NCBI GenBank assembly: GCA_027186245.1
Contig: CP114496.1
Location: 1,185,501-1,249,500, forward strand
Length of the DNA stretch: 64,000 bases
Direction: 5' to 3'
Source of the DNA: Coriaria nepalensis
Lineage: Eukaryota > Streptophyta > Magnoliopsida > Cucurbitales > Coriariaceae
Below the pieces are notes generated by a model, which worked only from the letters and a program-made list of their open reading frames with translations, was not told where the DNA came from and searched no databases. This document shows positions 63,595 through 64,000 of the stretch, piece after piece. Each line of letters begins with the position of its first letter. The stretch's first letter is position 1. A program made the translations under genes and the position numbers.

Positions 63595-64000
63595 GGTTTG
63601 CTTTCACAACTCGCTCCGAAAACCCTAACTCACCGATTCGACTCGGAACGATTTAGGTCTAAGAGGAGAAAAGTCACCCCCCTTCAGAGATTGCCGAACA
63701 CGAAGTGATAAAGATATTTTCAAGCCTTCGAGGGACCCAATTTATAATGGTAACGGAATATGCATTGCATCTAATTCTTGGTGGGGCCAGATGGATTTGT
63801 AGCCGTGGGATAAAGTTCTTTAGATTAAGAAGAAAGCGATCTTTGCGTAAATCTGACGCGGACAAATAATTTACATAGGACAGACATCTATGTTATATAT
63901 TATAGTATCTTATTTAAGTTTTTCCTTATAATTAGCTCGACATTCCCTAAACATAAGTTATCAAAAATTATAAATGGGATTTACTTAGATCATGACATTA
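63595..64000. other. eIF5A 5' flank
   Basis: Presumed leader and proximal promoter of the minus-strand eIF5A gene; no other gene seen before the window ends. Confidence 0.45.

Overview
The window is nuclear DNA from a flowering plant, most likely a eudicot. It holds intron-rich genes with GT-AG splicing, AT-rich introns and intergenic DNA, and plant-only gene families: a TOC1-type clock regulator, a class II formin with a PTEN-like head, and a glycosylphosphatidyl heparanase-like GH79 enzyme. It also carries decayed LTR and non-LTR retrotransposons and many foldback elements. A cucurbit is possible, but the sequence alone does not settle this. No prokaryotic operon, CRISPR array, organellar block or rRNA was seen.

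Eight protein-coding genes could be spliced by hand into uninterrupted frames. From left to right they are: TOC1/PRR1 (+, 4207-7423, 525 aa); a small membrane/coiled-coil protein (-, 9113-11309, 223 aa); a TPR-RING-LON protein resembling LONRF (+, 12943-16464, 18 exons, 486 aa); a heparanase-like GH79 protein (+, 18794-22086, 540 aa); a single-exon multi-pass membrane protein (+, 25075-26058, 327 aa); a class II formin of the FH20 type (-, 27697-37973, 17 exons, 1549 aa); an IBS1-type CDK-like kinase (-, 48194-52938, 9 exons, 713 aa); and eIF5A (-, 61681-63594, 5 exons, 160 aa). A broken 3' end of a VTI1-type SNARE gene lies at 8179-8588. The genes are unrelated housekeeping or regulatory genes, each with its own transcription unit, and nothing suggests that they act as one system.

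The space between and inside genes is mobile-element debris. It includes an RNase H-type non-LTR remnant (1.4-2.3 kb), a copia 3' end with an LTR (11.8-12.2 kb), and a Ty3/gypsy integrase-chromodomain remnant (39.9-41.2 kb) abutting an opposite-strand copia gag/leader remnant (41.6-44.9 kb). A diverged tandem repeat lies at 45.3-47.0 kb. There are several foldback elements; three carry clean 9-10 bp target-site duplications typical of Mutator-like MITEs (17585-17983, 28295-29040, 60622-60791). The long stretch 54.3-61.6 kb is gene-free and very AT-rich.

I did not find a convincing undescribed biological system. The most useful leads are the non-autonomous element families with intact target duplications, the VTI1 pseudogene, a GC-AG intron in the LON/RING gene, evening-element and G-box motifs upstream of TOC1, and a repeat family shared between 10 kb and 46 kb. 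All exon boundaries are read by eye from splice signals and reading-frame continuity; no transcripts or searches were available.
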